This document shows positions 8,639 through 20,229 of a DNA stretch of 64,000 bases, piece by piece. The stretch lies in NCBI RefSeq assembly GCF_041146795.1, contig NC_135187.1, positions 18,324,056-18,388,055 on the forward strand, written 5' to 3'. The notes under the pieces are model-generated. The model searched no databases, was not told where the DNA came from, and saw only the letters and a list, made by a program, of their open reading frames with translations. This stretch comes from Maylandia zebra. Taxonomy: Eukaryota; Chordata; Actinopteri; Cichliformes; Cichlidae. The position numbers were made by a program, and so were the translations under genes. Position 1 is the first letter of the stretch, and every line of letters starts with the position of its first letter.

Positions 8639-8772
8639 CATATTTTCATGAATACCTTAAATGCTCGAATCCAATTTGTGCAGGAATAGAACTCTATTGT
8701 GCAAAAATATCAAAACTAATGTGGTCTGACTTTGTTTTGATCATGAAAAAATTTCAAGGACGTTTAATCTAA

Positions 8773-8806
8773 ACAATAAATAAATAAATAAATAAATAAA
8801 TAAATA
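8773..8806 (+). repeat. (AAAT)n microsatellite
   Basis: Tetranucleotide AAAT run of about 34 bases. Nothing else is seen between 8635 and 8877. Confidence 0.85.
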
Positions 8807-8877
8807 GAAAATTCAAACAAGTCAACATCAGTTGCAACGAAACGCCACTTGGTAAAGACCACAGGTGGCAGTAGAGT

Positions 8878-9072
8878 CTAATGCACTCTACCTAACTGTG
8901 GAGAGCTGGAGCTGCCCGTCTCTTTTTGAAGTCTGGCCTTGTTTGTGAGGACCACAGTGGTATCGTGGTCAGACAGAAAAGCCTGGAACTCCTGCTCCAC
9001 CTCCATGATGTGAGAATCTTTGTCCAATTTGTGTTCCAGAATTATCAGCTGTTTAGGAGCTCCAGGTCCTAA
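8878..9072 (-). CDS. Candidate terminal coding exon, unidentified
   Basis: On the minus strand an acceptor (CCCTTTATAG) ends at 9073 and is followed by 64 codons and a TAG stop at 8880-8878 in phase 0. The peptide starts LGPGAPKQLIILEHKLDK and continues through MEVEQEFQAFLSDHDTTVV to SSSSPQLGRVH. It looks like ordinary globular or coiled protein sequence rather than repeat sequence. I cannot name it. If real, the rest of the gene lies at higher coordinates on the minus strand, where the only other candidate (9910-10025) does not join in frame. It may therefore be an orphaned exon or a fragment of a processed copy. Confidence 0.35.
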   Translation of the reverse strand, partial: LGPGAPKQLIILEHKLDKDSHIMEVEQEFQAFLSDHDTTVVLTNKARLQKETGSSSSPQLGRVH

Positions 9073-9166
9073 CTATAAAGGGTGGCAGCATAGAAATGAG
9101 TGATTGCTACAGCTACCGCTGGTCATTTCAGATCTAAATGACCAGTATACTGTCCTTGTCACCAAG

Positions 9167-9800
9167 GAAAAACTCCCTTTTAACACGAAGAAACCTCTGA
9201 CAGAACAAGACTCAGGGAGGGGTAGGCAGCCAGGCAGTGTAGTTCAGACAGGCCATGAAGTCAGGCTCAACTGCAGATCAGCTTCTCTGTATCCAACAGG
9301 TGAGAATAATATAGGCAGTGCTATTTAAGTTGCTATTTTAGCCTGCCACTGTAGATGCACATCTGCAAACTCTCCACATCCTGTCTCTCATTTAATCTGT
9401 TATATTCTGTGCAGGGTTCTGCTGATGTTTTTTTTTTTTTTTTCAATTAAATGTTATTTATATTGCACCAAATCACAACAACGGTTGCCTCAAGGTGCTT
9501 AATATAAAGCTCCAATAATATACGACCCCGATGAGCAAGCTCTTTAGCAACAATGGGAAGGAAAAACTCCCTTCCATCAAGAAGAACCTTGTGGCAGAAC
9601 CAGGCTAAGGGAAGGGCAACGATCTACCGTCACGGGTTGGGGGTGAGGGGCGGGAGACAGGCAAAGACATGCAGAGCCAGAGATGAATAATAACCCAGAA
9701 TTAAATGAAGAGTGGTATATAAACACGTTGGTGATGCCTGATTCCATCATAATGAGGGTGGATTCAGGGTCACCTGCACATTTAAAAAACAGAAGTGGAA
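9167..9800 (-). repeat. LINE 3'-end fragments (common teleost repeat)
   Basis: The segment 9436-9800 carries, in reverse orientation, the same 3' region as the LINE at 54961-55440: an AATTTTATTT-like tail, a GCACCAAATCACAACAAC block and GGAAGGAAAAACTCCCTTCC. A short diverged second piece sits at 9167-9235 (GGAAAAACTCCCTTTTAACA). The class is LINE, possibly L2/CR1-type, inferred from the protein remnant at 54961. Confidence 0.6.
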
Positions 9801-10604
9801 CCAAAGTGCCTTAGAGAAAGACACATTTAAGGTCAAAATACATGAAAAGCCTAAAGGTGTGCTTTGTTGTGTTAACTAATCATCCTGCAAAGTGAGAACC
9901 ATGCTTTTACAGTGTCTGGTGGTTCAGCTCTTTCACCGCATCGGCCTGGTCGGGGAACTCAATGGCAATAAATGACTCAGTCATCTCATAAATTGTGAGG
10001 CCCTGTTCTCCCCTACATAAGCTGCCGTTAAAAGTATCGCTATTGGTTTTGGTAATTGGTAATCTATTGCACAATTTGATTATCTCACAGCACATTTACA
10101 GCAGTGATGCGGGCGGCGCATGTGCGGCGGTCACTTTAAGACCTGCGAGCAGTAGCGTATTCGTTGTCAGGACAACAAATAAAGACAAAACTGGCCCGTG
10201 TGTTTCCTGCAGGACCTTTGAGAGTAGAGGCAGAGAGCAGTGGGAGCTCACCTTGATAAATAACAAGAGATACTGCACAGCACAGGCTGAATCAGGTGTA
10301 ATTTTCAGGCGCTAAATGGAGGTAAAAACTGTTCCGCCTCTCGACTGATAAGTGACGCGGGGTATGACTCATATGGTCGCATGAGGGTTGCCAGGTGAGA
10401 TCCAAGATCCTGCACTGCAGAGAGATCCGCCTGTTAACGTAAGATTCTTTCCAATTATTGATTGTTATGGAAATATTGCACGATGCACTCCTGATTCATT
10501 CGGCCATCGCCACCAGACTGCCAGCTTTCAGAGTCTCCTGATCTCTTCCAGGAGTGATCAAAGAGCCTGGTGATGATTACTGAATGAGCACGAGCACGAA
10601 GTGA
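9801..10604. other. Intergenic region upstream of mapk15
   Basis: Contains a locally CpG-rich patch at about 10110-10165 and the 5' untranslated region of mapk15 just before 10605. No TATA box in a convincing position. A possible minus-strand peptide (YEMTESFIAIEFPDQADAV, about 10003-9907, ending in TAA) is noted among the findings. Confidence 0.4.
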
Positions 10605-13600
10605 ATGGAAAAAATGAGCAAAAAATATGAATCAGCAAACATCTCCGATGTGGAAGAGCACATTTCTCTGAAGTATGACATCAAGAAGAGACTTGGAAAA
10701 GGGGTGAGCAACTTTTTCTCTCTTTTTAATTTAGTGGAAATGAACTTGTTTGCTCAGGCTGTACAGTTACTAACGAAACTCCAAGTTGCTGTTTGAGCAA
10801 ACCGGAAAAAAAAACAGTTTCACTGCAGTCTTCTTTTTCTTTTGCAGTCTCTAACTCTTCTGCCTTCATGTGCAGTAATTCAGTTAAAGTTTCCTCTGCA
10901 CTTAAGCCTTTAAATTCCTGAAATTCTCCAGACTTACAGTTCTCAGTGGATACCAGTGTTTTAAGCAAGAGGTTTATTTACTTTGGCAGCAAGAAAATAA
11001 ACTCTTTCTTTGCAGATCAGCTGGTGTGTGAGGACACTTGTTCTCTTTAGAGTCCAGATCCCTTTTGTTTTTGTTTTTCTTTGTCTCCAGTAGTTTCCAC
11101 AGTTCTAAAAACAGCCCGGTTTCTTTCCACCGTTTGCCCCAGGAGATTATCAAGTTGTTGCTCTGCTTCTAAATAGCCAGCTGATAGCTGCCACGTAGAA
11201 ACCACATAACTGGCTGGACATGCTGAGGGTGGCTTTGACTCATGTTACCCACAGCTGTTCAACCTGTTGCACCTAGGCAGCATTCTACACCTGCACTGTG
11301 ATGCTGAACAGCTCTGATCAGATGACTTCAGATGCATTCAAAAATCATAATGTGGATGTATTTTATTTTATTTTAAATATAGCTTCAAATACCAGGTTTA
11401 AAAAATGTCAGTGTATTATATAGGTCTGTTTTTCTGCAGCTGTTTGATTAAAAGAAGAAGAAGAAGAAGAAGAAGAAGAAGAAAAAAGAAAACACATCCC
11501 CAGTGCTCTTTCCTCCACGTATCATTAGAGTGTATTATAATCTCCTGCCTCACTGCTGCCTCTGTTATGCTTGGCTTCACTACGCTGCTCACACCCTGCT
11601 ATCACTGAAGTCAAAGAGCTCATGTCATCCATGTTTTATTCAATATAGAGATCAAGAGTTTTTTTTACATGGTGCATATAGTGGATTTGTATTCTTGATG
11701 GAGTGAAGATTAGTCCAGCAGGAATAATACACAGTTTGTGACTCTACATAAACAGCATATTAGCTGGTTTTAAATACATGCAAAAATCAAAATTATTAAT
11801 GAATATAGGATTAGCTGCTGGTAGAAGAACTACTTAAATGTATGATGTCAGGCAGGGTTAGTTCGCTGCATCCTACTGGTAAGACTCATAAGGGCAGTAA
11901 AGCTGCATTACCCTGCCCACTATAGCTGCACATCTGCAAACTGCTTTCCAAACCACATCCACTCAGAATCTTTCTTCTTTGCTGGGTTCTTGCTGATGCT
12001 CTTTCCGTCTTTTATTTTCCATGTATGCACATGGAGCTGTGGGGAGAGCAAGTCCACAGTGCAGATGGGAATAATTTATAGTTACTTAAATCTGCAGGAA
12101 TAAGTTATCATTTTGACTTACAGTGGTCCTAACTGAACTCAGATGCCAGTATTCTCATATTTTGATTTTTATAATTAAAATCTTGCACAGGATATAAGCC
12201 CAATCCTGTAGGTACAAGAAGCATCCTGGTGACGTGTTACTTGCGTTTTGTGTTTGCCTCAGGCCTACGGCATTGTCTGGAAAGCAGTTGACAGACAGAC
12301 TGGCGAGATTGTGGCTGTGAAAAAGATCTTTGATGCCTTCAGAAACAGGACAGATGCCCAGGTGTGTACCATGTGATCTGCAGTAAGTGGAACAATGCTG
12401 TTGTTCTAAAGCAGGGATGTCAAGTTCATTTTACACCATGGGCCAGATACAGCTCACTTTGATCCTGAGTGGCCTAAACAGTGAGACTCCCCTTTTTGTG
12501 CGTGTAAGAAGTGTAGCTACACATTTAATCCCCGAGATATGTTAATATAAGAAAAAGAAGTGGAATTTCAATAATCTCGTTTTCAGGACACAATAAAAAA
12601 AATGCTGCTGTAACAAATGAAAGAACTCTGTCAGCATGACCCCTTGGGCCTAAAAGCGGCTTCTTATTTTTCCATAATTTTCTTTTTAAGTACTTGAAAT
12701 TAAGCATTTCCTGCTTGCAGTCTTTCAAATGTCCACTTCATTTTGACTGAAAAGCAATCATTTGAATAAATTGTTAAAGCAAAAGTAGAAGCAGCTCTAC
12801 TTGCTTCACGATTGTCATGCCACTTCTTACATTTTGCTTGTATCTCATCCTGGGTATTACATGGTATTAATTTCCTCCTTTATCTGTTTAAAGACAAGTT
12901 TAGTAAGTGTTTGCATAGGACAGGTGGCTTGTGTGCACCTGATTTACAGCTGCATATTTCCTGATCATGACCTCAGTGTCTTCTTTTTTCTTTTTACAGC
13001 GAACGTTCAGAGAAATCATGTTCCTCCAGGTAACCAAAGTATTTATTATGTTCCTGTCAAATAATCTTAACACTTTTCCAAATCACTGTCATGTCTTTTA
13101 GTTCCATTTATGAAGACTGAAACAACGATAATGTCAGTCTCAGTCTCACCGACTGTACTCGATCTCTCTACATGTAAATTACCTTTAGTTGAATTTAATA
13201 ATATTCTACAACTCGACCAGTGACATGTTCAGTCTGTTAGTACTCCACAAAACTGTTGCATATATATAATATTCTTAAGAATCCTTGTGAATTCTTTTTG
13301 AAATATCAAAATAAGTAAACAGGGAATGTGTTTTTCCATGTTGTTTTTATAAATCACATAAATGTTTCCCTCCTTATCTGCTGACCTACCTTCATGTGAC
13401 CTTCCCCTGCTGTTTGCACAACCTTGTCACAAAACCATTGCCAGTTATTACTGGTCAAACAGTAGCCAGAGTGTGAGTTTTGTGTTTGAGAGTAAGCATG
13501 TTTACCTTTTCTTTTTGTGTGCAGGAGTTTGGAGGCCACCCCAACATCGTTAAGCTTCTAAATGTCATCAGAGCACAGAACGATAAAGACATTTACCTCA

Positions 13601-16600
13601 TCTTTGAATATATGGGTGAGTGTAAAGCCCAGCTCATCATCTGAACTTGTAACACAGCAGCATGAGGAAGGCCCCGGGGGCTCTTAGTAGCTTAACCTGG
13701 CACTGAAAAGGTGTGTGTGTGTGTGGGCTTCTGCTTCTCTTGGCCGGCTGTGCTGTCTTACTGCTGAGTCCACAGACTGCCCTCCCTGTCTATGCAGTCT
13801 AATCCTTGACAGTACTGCAGCATTACAGTGCAGACTCCCACTGCTTACATTTCATTTGATTTCAGCCATGCCGTTGCATTAAAATTAGCGTGTGTGATTT
13901 CATAGAGGATTTGTATGTTCAACAACACCGTAGATGGTTATCTTTATAACTAATGATTATTTAGAATTGGATCATTACATAAACACCCATAACAGGTTTT
14001 TTCCTGTTTCTGCTTTTGTACCAGATACTGACCTGCATGCAGTGATAAAGAAAGGCACCCTACTGAAAGACATCCATAAACGTTACGTGATGTACCAGCT
14101 CCTCAAAGCCACGAAATACCTGCATTCAGGAAATGTTATCCACCGGGACCAAAAGGTACAGCAGATGGAACAGATGTGAGAATGTGAGAAGCATGCTCTT
14201 ATTTGGATTAGAAAAATCCCAAATGAATGCCTGTATCATGCATGTACAGTGCACTTTTGCTCTTGTCACATGTTAATGTTCTAATTATTTTTTCTTTGTG
14301 GCCTGTGTAAAACTGTGGCATTTCCTTATCCTATGCAGGTTTGTGCAGTAAACTCTGCTGAGTTGACCTCACAAAATGGTCCTTGGCATCACAAAATAGT
14401 TTTTCATCCCACATTTTCTGCTCACTGAACATTCATATTCACATTTTCATCTTTTAAGCAAGCACTGGAAACCTGAGAAAATTCTCTTTGGTAAGAATGT
14501 TTTTTCTTGTCTGTTTCCCACAGCCGTCCAATGTGCTCTTGGACTCTGACTGTGTTGTCAAGCTGTGTGACTTCGGCTTGGCCAGATCGCTCAACCAGAT
14601 CCAAGAGGACAGTGGGAATCCTACACTGACGGAGTACGTGGCCACACGGTGGTATCGAGCTCCCGAGATCCTGCTGGGATCCACAAGGTACCCGACTGTG
14701 TTGAGCGTCTGCTGCTAACGCTTGTTTTTCACTGACAGAAATGAGTCTAAACGTTAAATTTAGGCGGTGCTTCTGAATAATCAGCGTATTTTCCAAAGGT
14801 ACACTAAAGGCGTGGACATGTGGAGTCTCGGCTGTATCCTGGGAGAGATGCTGCTGGGAAAAGCCCTGTTCCCTGGGACATCCACCATCAACCAAATAGA
14901 GAAGATCATGAGTGCCATTCCACATCCCAGCCCAGAAGGTGGCTTCACAAAAGTCCAGATTAAATGTATTTAACTGCTTGACATTTTACTTTTACTTTGG
15001 ATTGATTAAATATGCCTTAATTTTCAGATATTCTCGCAATCAAGTCAGAATATGGATCCTCTGTCATACAGAGAATGTTACTAAAGTAAGACAATATTTT
15101 ATGTTTGCAATTTATGTTGTGAAAATCATAAAATTATTCATCAAATGTCTGTTTGAATCTGGTAATCTTAAATACTAACCCCGCGTTTTTTGCCCTTTAT
15201 TTTTATGTGAGTACACAGTGTGTACAGTTAATGCGTGGCCTCAGCTGACCTTGTCACTCTTAACACAGAGCTAGGTTAACAAATTTCCTCCACTTCCGCA
15301 TAAAAACTAGAATTAGAGCTTACAAGTGGAAGCAAGGCTGATTAAATACTTAAGGAGCAGAAGTACTGATGCAGCAGAACAGTAAACTGAGCAACAGCAG
15401 GTGAAATAGGCCACAGAAACTGAAAGACAGATCACTATAATAAACCCCTGTTAATTATTCTTCTTCATCTGTTCATCCTTCACCAGACCACAGGTGCCTT
15501 TGGAGGATCTTCTTCAGCCTTCTGTGCCTCCCGATGCTCTCGACCTGTTGAAGGGTTTCTTGGTTTTCAACCCAGACAAGCGGCTAACTGCAGAGCAAGC
15601 CCTCCAACACCCATACTTAGCCAGGTATTAAGGATCAGACTGGCCCCTGGATTAGGAGCTGTGGTCAAATTTTATTCTGTTTTCTTGTTGCTCAGTTGGT
15701 CAGATTGAATAGATTTGTGTGTTATTCCCCTTGTGGTAAATCTGTAATCTGTAAATGGTTTTTATGATTTTACTGTCATTATATGTTCATGTGTGCTGTC
15801 ATATGTTTATAAGTGTGCTATCCATTTCTGAAGATTTCACAATCCAGCCAAAGAGCCAACACTGAACTACGACGTAGTGCTGCCAGTGGATGATGACATC
15901 CAGCTATCTGTGGTTCAATACCGCAACAAACTATATGAGGTACAGTGTGACTTATAACTGAGTTTGAGTACTGAGTACATCAGATTACTTTGAGGTATAC
16001 TACAAAAAACTACTGAAAAAGCTCTGTAGGCTGTAGGACCCTTCACACAAACATGCAACTCTGCCTGCTTCACATAGCAAGACCGAAAGAAGCAAATGTA
16101 AGAAAACAATACAGTTTCAAAATTTAGAAATACATTTCAAAAAATGAGTCAAGAACAAATGAAATCCCTCACAGCATAAGAATGTGCTGTAACGTTGTTC
16201 CAAATTAAGAATTTAGGGCTTTCAGCTTGCTTTTCTAAATATTAAGACATAGACTGTATATAAAAGATGGACATAGTTACTGTGCCATCACACAATTAGT
16301 GAATTTAGTCCCAAGCGAAATCCTCAAGCTGAGCATTTTCAGTCGGATCATGAGTTGTATTATATTTATTTATAAAGCAGGCATGATACATATTAACATT
16401 GCTGCATGTAAACAAATGCAGCTGATGAAATGTACAGAGGACTTTGTGGCACATTGAATTTGGAGATCTTATTCATGGTTAGGCCTTAAGACACAACTAT
16501 GGAATTATATTTATGTCAAAAGCTGCGTGCAGTAAAAAAAATGTAATCAGGAGGAAATAATTTACTTTCACGAGCGGAGGTGTTCATTGCCACTTGCAAG

Positions 16601-18609
16601 ATGAATTTACTCACATGTAAATTCAACAGCACAACGAAGCCTTCACACACAGGAGAGTTTCTGGTGTGTGAGCGATGCAGCAGGTTCATGCTCTCAGGGG
16701 TAACTCTGCTCTCAAAGCTCGAATCTGCTCACTTTAATAAACGGACTTTTGACAGTTTTGAACGCGTCACAGAAAAACACTTTCAAAGGAGTGCTGCCTC
16801 AACCTCTGTGATGGTCAGGTTCAGGTTACTGCATTAACCTGAGTTACACTGTGGCAGCAATACAAGAGCTGTTTTAATCCATATTTGTTTTCACTGCATT
16901 ACTTTAATGCTGAAGAGATTTTGAAAACCGAAAGATTCCAAGGCAACTTCTGAAACATCTGGCTTTACTTCAGTTTCAGTATAATTCAATACATCTACTG
17001 CAATTATACAATTATTCCAATGTTCCGGTCTCTGCTGGTCATTATAAAGAATGCGTTGAATTGGGTTCACTGTGCTTATCTCTTTCAAGAAGTCATCATT
17101 TGATAACAAAAGGCAGACTGTTCCACAGTTTAAAAACAAAAGGTGGCTTTTCAGTGCTTCATTGGACACACAAGGTAGCTTTAAAACAATACCTGTGTGA
17201 TCATGCTTGAACATTCATGGTCTCTGAATTTTCTATACAAATGAGACAACTGGAAGTTAATCAAACTAGTTAAAAATGCTAGAGTCTGTATCTTTTTTTA
17301 ACCTGCAGATGATACTGGAGAGGAGAACTAACCAAGGGATGTTGAGGTTGATCCAGCCAAAGGAAGGAAGCTGTGTCAGCAGCAGTGAGAAGCCCAGTGT
17401 GAAGTGTGATAAAGGAGTGAAGAGCCAAGTGGCTGCAAACAGCATCAGAGATGGTGATGATGAAAGAAAACCAAAACCTGAAAAAACTGACGAGACGACC
17501 CATGCGCCTCCATGTACAGGAGTTGGCAAAACCGAGGCGGTGAATGCATCCACCCCACCTGCAGCAGAGAAGACGAGCCCTCTAGCTGGCCCTGGCATAG
17601 GAAAACTTACATATAACCCCATCACACATGCCCCAAGTATGAGAGTTTATTTTTTTGGTGTAAAATATGAAACCTGTCTTTTTGTTTAAAAAATGGTGGG
17701 GTTTGAAAATTCCTGAAAAGCATAATTATTAAGCCATCAGAAAGTCAGGTATTTAATGAGCACAGTACAACAGCTGTGTTTATACTGCCTCAAACTCTTG
17801 TTTTCTTCATTCAGATGTCTTTGTTCGGAGTCCAGGTGGTCCTCCTCATTCCTACCAATCCACTACAGCCAGCAGGAAACCAGTGGGACAGAGCAGCTAC
17901 AGTAATGCAGTTGCATCACCAACAGAGGGCACCAGCGCTGGTGTAGTAAGCGTCAGACCTCAGTCCACTTCAGCTTTGTTTTCCTTTAGTGATGTAAGCC
18001 TTGTTTCTTTTTGTACTTACCATTTGTACTTTTCTCTGTCTCCTCACCCTACTTCTGCTAGTCGATGGACCAGATTCTGCAGCGTGGTCGCTCAGCCCCC
18101 GTGGCCCATAACCATTCCTTTTCCTCGTCCCTAAACCACACCCAGAATAACCCGTTAGTACGCAAAGATGAGACATCCTTGTCTTCTGGGCTTTACATCA
18201 CATCAGCACGTCTGGTCAGTCCACTACATCCATGTAAAATATTATATGAAAGAACAGATGCAATTTTAAAAAAATGAAGTGACTTTTAAAACATTTTTGA
18301 GGATTTAATAGATGGCGATTATTTTGAAACTTGGTGGCTTTAGGGGCAAGAAAAGAAACTTGGTCACTGTCACGTGTGTCTGACCAGGTTTAATTTTTTC
18401 TTCTTCTCATGCAGAACCAGCGCTCCACCACTCAGGTGCATGAGGCCCGGCCACCACCGCGGTTCAGCAAGAAAGTGTTTCAGACTAACTGTAACGTGGC
18501 AGCAGCTGGCGACCCACGAGCCAAACTAGGCAGCTATTCGCAGGCCTATGGCACCATCAACAAGACTGGACTGGACAGTCTTCTTCGGGGCCGCCCTTGC
18601 AACCAGTGA
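10605..18609 (+). CDS. mapk15: Mitogen-activated protein kinase 15 (ERK7/ERK8)
   Basis: Fourteen exons: 10605..10703, 12263..12361, 13000..13029, 13525..13615, 14025..14155, 14524..14687, 14799..14938, 15028..15085, 15487..15624, 15834..15939, 17309..17636, 17815..17993, 18062..18214 and 18415..18609. They total 1911 bases and encode 636 aa (human about 544). An atypical MAP kinase linked to ciliogenesis, autophagy and genome stability. Visible motifs: glycine loop GKGAYGIVWK, catalytic lysine in VAVKKIF, HRDQKPSN with the Gln typical of this subfamily in place of Leu, DFGLARS, activation loop [10 protein letters not shown], and [14 protein letters not shown]. The tail is long and low in complexity, and near its end [10 protein letters not shown] matches the conserved C-terminal block of mammalian MAPK15. 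A YEMI motif matching the LC3-interacting YxxI of the family lies at residues 351-354. Exon 3 is only 30 bases. An alternative start at Met4 is possible. All splice phases agree. Confidence 0.95.
11451..11487 (+). repeat. (AAG)n microsatellite in mapk15 intron 1
   Basis: A run of about 12 AAG units followed by A-rich sequence. The rest of the intron (10704-12262) shows nothing else identifiable. Confidence 0.9.
15940..17308 (+). other. mapk15 intron 10
   Basis: AT-rich intron of about 1.37 kb separating the kinase-domain exons from the tail exons. No element, RNA gene or second reading frame was recognised in it. Confidence 0.5.
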
Positions 18610-18791
18610 CTGCTGTCATACCTGCAGTTACATAGGGGTCCGGTGCCACATGTGTTTAAACACACAACAAAGTTTGCTTTGATCTCCTTCAGACTAGGAC
18701 TAGAAACGATTCTGAAAGGCAGATCAAACAAACATCTCTTATGTCACATTTAGATTTTACCCATGGATACATGAATTTATTCACTGTCTGT

Positions 18792-18865
<74 letters not shown>

Positions 18866-19890
18866 ATTCTAGGCGTTAATACCAATGTATGAATATATGT
18901 AAATGTGTGTATTTTTTTAAAAAAAACTTGGAAACCTTTTCTTAGAAGGCTGGATTAGCCTGTCTGTCTGTAGAGAGGCTCTGTATTAAAGTGCATATGC
19001 TAAATAGTAAGTTTGAGCATTTGTCTCAGGAGCGTCTGTCGGTTTAAAATAAGCCCTGGTGTCTCATGTTGACTCTGGTCTAGAGGCTTAATGTTTTAAT
19101 ACTACATTAGGAACATTGAACCAGTGGTTTGGGTGCAGAATACTTGCAGATACATGTAAAATATGCAAATAGATGGTTTGGTGAATTCATTATATCTAAT
19201 AAGTGATTATTTTTCATTTGTGAACATACCAGCAAGAATTCTACTTGTTGTTCTGATGTGTACAGAATTTTATAATGTTTAACACTGAATCACTTAAATG
19301 TCTATGAACAATTTCAGGTGGAAGAACTCAGACTCTCAGTGTCTCTGTAAAAGAACAGCCATGTAAAGAAAAAACAAAGTAAACATTGTTTTTTTACACA
19401 TTTCTTCTCCTCCCACAGTTTTGTTTCTAAAACTGACTGCGAAATATCTTCAAGAAACCTAAGAAGTCCAGTCGCTTTTCTTTCCAAGGTCCTTAGAAAC
19501 TGAAGCTACAGTTCACATAGGCTCACCAACATTGGACAACAGAAGAGTGGAAAAATGTTGCCTGGTCTGATGAGTCTCAATTTCTGCCCCAACATTCAAA
19601 CTGTAGGATCACAATTTGACATAAATATGAAAGCATGGACTCGTCCTGCTGTATGTTAACGGTTCAGACTACATCACATACTGAAATTAATGACAAAATT
19701 AAACATAATGTAGTTATCAGTGAATCGCTGTCGGAAAACCTTGCTCTTTTCACTTAATTAAAAAGCCCAAAGGGAGCACAAGCCAAACTTACAAAGCAGT
19801 TAATCTTGAAACTGTGTTTGTTTTTATACATTTCTATCTGAAAATGACAAAGTAAAAGCAGGTGAAGAGAAAAACCCGTAAACGCGACCG
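18610..19890 (+). other. mapk15 3' region and intergenic DNA
   Basis: Holds a (TA)n microsatellite at 18794-18863 and an ATTAAA at about 18985 that could serve as the mapk15 polyadenylation signal. Around 19400-19700 there is a short stretch resembling a decayed Tc1 copy (AACATTGGACAACAGAAGAG near 19529), too short to class firmly. Confidence 0.4.
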
Positions 19891-19894
19891 ATAA

Positions 19895-20229
19895 TAAACC
19901 ACGTGACTTAAGACCAGCATGAGTCCTGCAGTAATTTCCAGATTAATCTGGATCTTTCCACAGAAGCATTTTGTTTGCATATTTAATTGAGCGGCTCTGT
20001 TTTGTCTTTATCCCGATGATGTTATGGGAGGGGAAAGCATGTCATGTGGCAGTTTGTGAAGTCATTTGTGTCGGTTTTCTGTAATGACTGGTGATTCCCA
20101 CACAACACGTGACCACGCTGTGTCGAAAACGTCAGGGGCCGTTGTCCAGAACCCAGCGCGAGCACAGAGGAGGAGGAGGAGACGGCGAGAGTACAATTCG
20201 GCAGTTACTTCGGAGTAAACTTACCTCAG
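19895..20229 (+). promoter_or_regulatory. grina: Probable grina promoter and untranslated first exon
   Basis: GC-rich relative to its surroundings, with two CACGTGAC sites (about 19900 and 20107) and CRE-like ACGTCA (about 20130). A donor (ACCTCAG|GTAAAA) ends a likely untranslated exon at 20229. The next acceptor in position is TTTTCAG at 28792, 25 bases before the grina start codon. The first exon therefore probably spans roughly 20130-20229 with an 8.6-kb first intron. CACGTGAC matches the core bound by TFEB/USF-type factors; its use here is inference. Confidence 0.45.

Noticed and set aside
7892-8641. 249-codon minus-strand reading frame
   Set aside because: Shadow of the LINE protein on the other strand, extended by the microsatellite into His-Thr repeats.
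17266-17625. 119-codon minus-strand frame
   Set aside because: Antisense of mapk15 exon 11.
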